Below, piece after piece: positions 5,337-6,683 of a stretch of 6,683 bases of DNA. The DNA is taken from contig CALDTD010000249.1 in NCBI GenBank assembly GCA_937924345.1, positions 1 through 6,683 of the forward strand, given 5' to 3'. The stretch's first letter is position 1. Each line of letters begins with the position of its first letter. The stretch comes from an uncultured Flavobacteriales bacterium. Lineage in GTDB: Bacteria; Bacteroidota; Bacteroidia; Flavobacteriales_D; Parvicellaceae. The position numbers were made by a program, and so were the translations under genes. The notes beneath the pieces were generated by a model that saw only the letters and a list, made by a program, of their open reading frames with translations, had not been told where the DNA came from and searched no databases.

Positions 5337-6683
5337 ATGGACAAAAAGTCTTCAAATAATACACTAGAAAACATAAAGGAGTTCGCGTTAACGACCCTTT
5401 CTGTCAATAATCGGAAAACAGTATATCTTATTATAGCAATAATGCTTATCGGAGGTGTTTCTTCTTACATGAATATGTCTAGAGAAAGTTTTCCTGAAGT
5501 ACAAATCCCTGAAATATATGTAAACGTACCCTATCCTGGTAATTCTCCTGATATAATTCAAGATAAAGTAATTAAGCCCTTAGAGAAAGAGTTAAATACG
5601 ATAACAGGAATAGATAAAATAGAAGCAACTGCAATTCAAGATTTTGGAATTGTAAAAATATCATTCGATTTTTCTATTAATCCAGATAAAGCTAAGAAGC
5701 TTGTAGAGGATGCATTATCAGACGCTAGATCGGATAAAGATTTTGCTCAAGATCTACCAATCAACCCGACGGTTGCAAAAATGGATATGAATCAGATGCC
5801 AATATTAAATATTAATATTTCTGGAGATTATCCAGTCCAATTTTTAAAAGAAAAAGCAGAGTATCTTAAAGATAAAATAGAAGGACTTCCTGAAGTTACA
5901 GCTGCTGATATAAGGGGGGTTCAAGAACAAAAACTAAAAGTTGAAATACGTAAATACGATGCAGAGGCAAAGCAGGTTAGTTTTAGAGATATTGAAACAG
6001 CAATACAGAATGATCATTTAGCGATAGGAGCAGGTAATTTAAAAGTAGACGGAATTGATCACTTTGTGATAATAGATGGTAAATTTAAATCGGAAGAAGA
6101 AATAAAAAATCTAGTAATAAAACATGAGGGATCAAATGATGTGCGTTTATACGAAGTTGCAGATGTTTCTTTTGGAGATGTAGATACGGTAAGCTTTGCT
6201 CGTCAGTCTGGAAACCCAGTAGTGATGATTGATGTAAAGAAACGTGGAGGTTCAAACATCATTAATGCAATAGACAAAGTAAAAGAAATTGTAGATAATG
6301 CATGGGGAACAGAAATACCTAAGAAAACCATTGAAATTTCATTAACAAATGATCAGTCAAATCAAATTCGTTCTCAAATAAGCAATCTTGAAAATTCAAT
6401 AATTTTTGGAGTAATATTAGTGGTAGGAGTTTTATTATTCTTTTTAGGGTTAAGAAATTCTTTATTTGTAGGGATAGCGATCCCTTTCTCTATGATGATG
6501 TCTGTAGCGTTTTTAAATATGGCAGGTGTTACTCTAAATATTATGGTATTATTCTCTTTAGTTTTAGCGCTGGGAATGTTGGTAGATAATGGAATCGTGG
6601 TGGTCGAAAATATTTATCGACTGATGGATGAAGAAGGTATGAATAGTTTTGAAGCTGCTAAAAAAGGAGTAGGAGAAGTGGCT
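5337..6683 (+). CDS. RND efflux permease (AcrB/HAE-type), C-terminus cut by window edge
   Basis: This is the inner-membrane proton-driven pump subunit. The first 449 codons are present and open to the right edge; complete family members have about 1,000-1,200 residues. TM1 is at about 27-46 (TVYLIIAIMLIGGVSSYMNM), followed by the periplasmic porter start RESFPEVQIPEIYVNVPYPG and the segment SPDIIQDKVIKPLEKELNTI. The porter domain runs to about residue 350. TM2 (about 353-372, IIFGVILVVGVLLFFLGL), TM3 (about 376-395) and TM4 (about 400-425) follow, the last with the family motif GMLVDNGIVVVENIYR containing the proton-relay Asp417. Asn418 replaces the second Asp of the AcrB Asp-Asp pair, a common variant outside classic AcrB. 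The ATG at 5337 was chosen because it opens the frame with MDKKSSNN and the nearest upstream in-frame stop is at 5313-5315; an ATG at 5329 is out of frame and soon stops. It is the fourth gene of the operon. Confidence 0.94.
   Translation, partial: MDKKSSNNTLENIKEFALTTLSVNNRKTVYLIIAIMLIGGVSSYMNMSRESFPEVQIPEIYVNVPYPGNSPDIIQDKVIKPLEKELNTITGIDKIEATAIQDFGIVKISFDFSINPDKAKKLVEDALSDARSDKDFAQDLPINPTVAKMDMNQMPILNINISGDYPVQFLKEKAEYLKDKIEGLPEVTAADIRGVQEQKLKVEIRKYDAEAKQVSFRDIETAIQNDHLAIGAGNLKVDGIDHFVIIDGKFKSEEEIKNLVIKHEGSNDVRLYEVADVSFGDVDTVSFARQSGNPVVMIDVKKRGGSNIINAIDKVKEIVDNAWGTEIPKKTIEISLTNDQSNQIRSQISNLENSIIFGVILVVGVLLFFLGLRNSLFVGIAIPFSMMMSVAFLNMAGVTLNIMVLFSLVLALGMLVDNGIVVVENIYRLMDEEGMNSFEAAKKGVGEVA

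Noticed and set aside
5329..5367. Small ORF from ATG 5329 overlapping the permease start
   Set aside because: It encodes only about 12 residues (MQKWTKSLQIIH) before TAG and has no distinguishing feature; it is probably a chance ATG just before the true start.

Overview
The window looks like chromosomal DNA of a Bacteroidota member, most likely a marine-type Flavobacteriaceae species. The DNA is AT-rich, genes start after A-rich leaders without a Shine-Dalgarno sequence, promoters fit the Bacteroidota -7 pattern TAnnTTTG, and mature secreted proteins begin with Gln after the signal peptide. The gene content (mevalonate-pathway reductase, Gly-rich secreted protein, TetR-TolC-adaptor-RND cluster) also fits. 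The taxonomic call is inference; no rRNA or other marker gene is present.

Layout. (1) Positions 1-973, minus strand: the N-terminal 324 residues of a class II HMG-CoA reductase whose 3' end lies beyond the left edge. (2) Positions 974-1121: a divergent intergenic region with a -7-like element on each strand. (3) Positions 1122-2044, plus strand: a decayed gene for a secreted Gly/Asn-rich protein. It has a signal peptide, an N-terminal beta-rich region and a collagen-like/GGNGGS repeat region, now split over all three forward frames by about three indels and one nonsense codon. (4) Positions 2045-2173: a regulatory region with an 11-bp perfect inverted repeat, a repeated AAAACGTTTC motif and a well-spaced Bacteroidota promoter. 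(5) Positions 2174-6683, plus strand: four genes in one direction, a TetR-family regulator, a TolC-family outer-membrane protein, a lipoprotein periplasmic adaptor, and the first 449 residues of an RND permease that runs off the right edge.

Together the last four genes form a self-contained tripartite efflux operon with its own repressor as first gene. The permease moves substrate with proton exchange, the adaptor bridges the periplasm and the TolC homologue makes the exit duct. The TetR protein probably binds the repeats overlapping the shared promoter and controls the whole operon, itself included. The substrate cannot be told from sequence. HMG-CoA reductase is transcribed away from this cluster and is unrelated. 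I see no mobile element, CRISPR array, tRNA or rRNA. The least ordinary items are the pseudogene and the operator/promoter architecture; I did not find a clearly new system.
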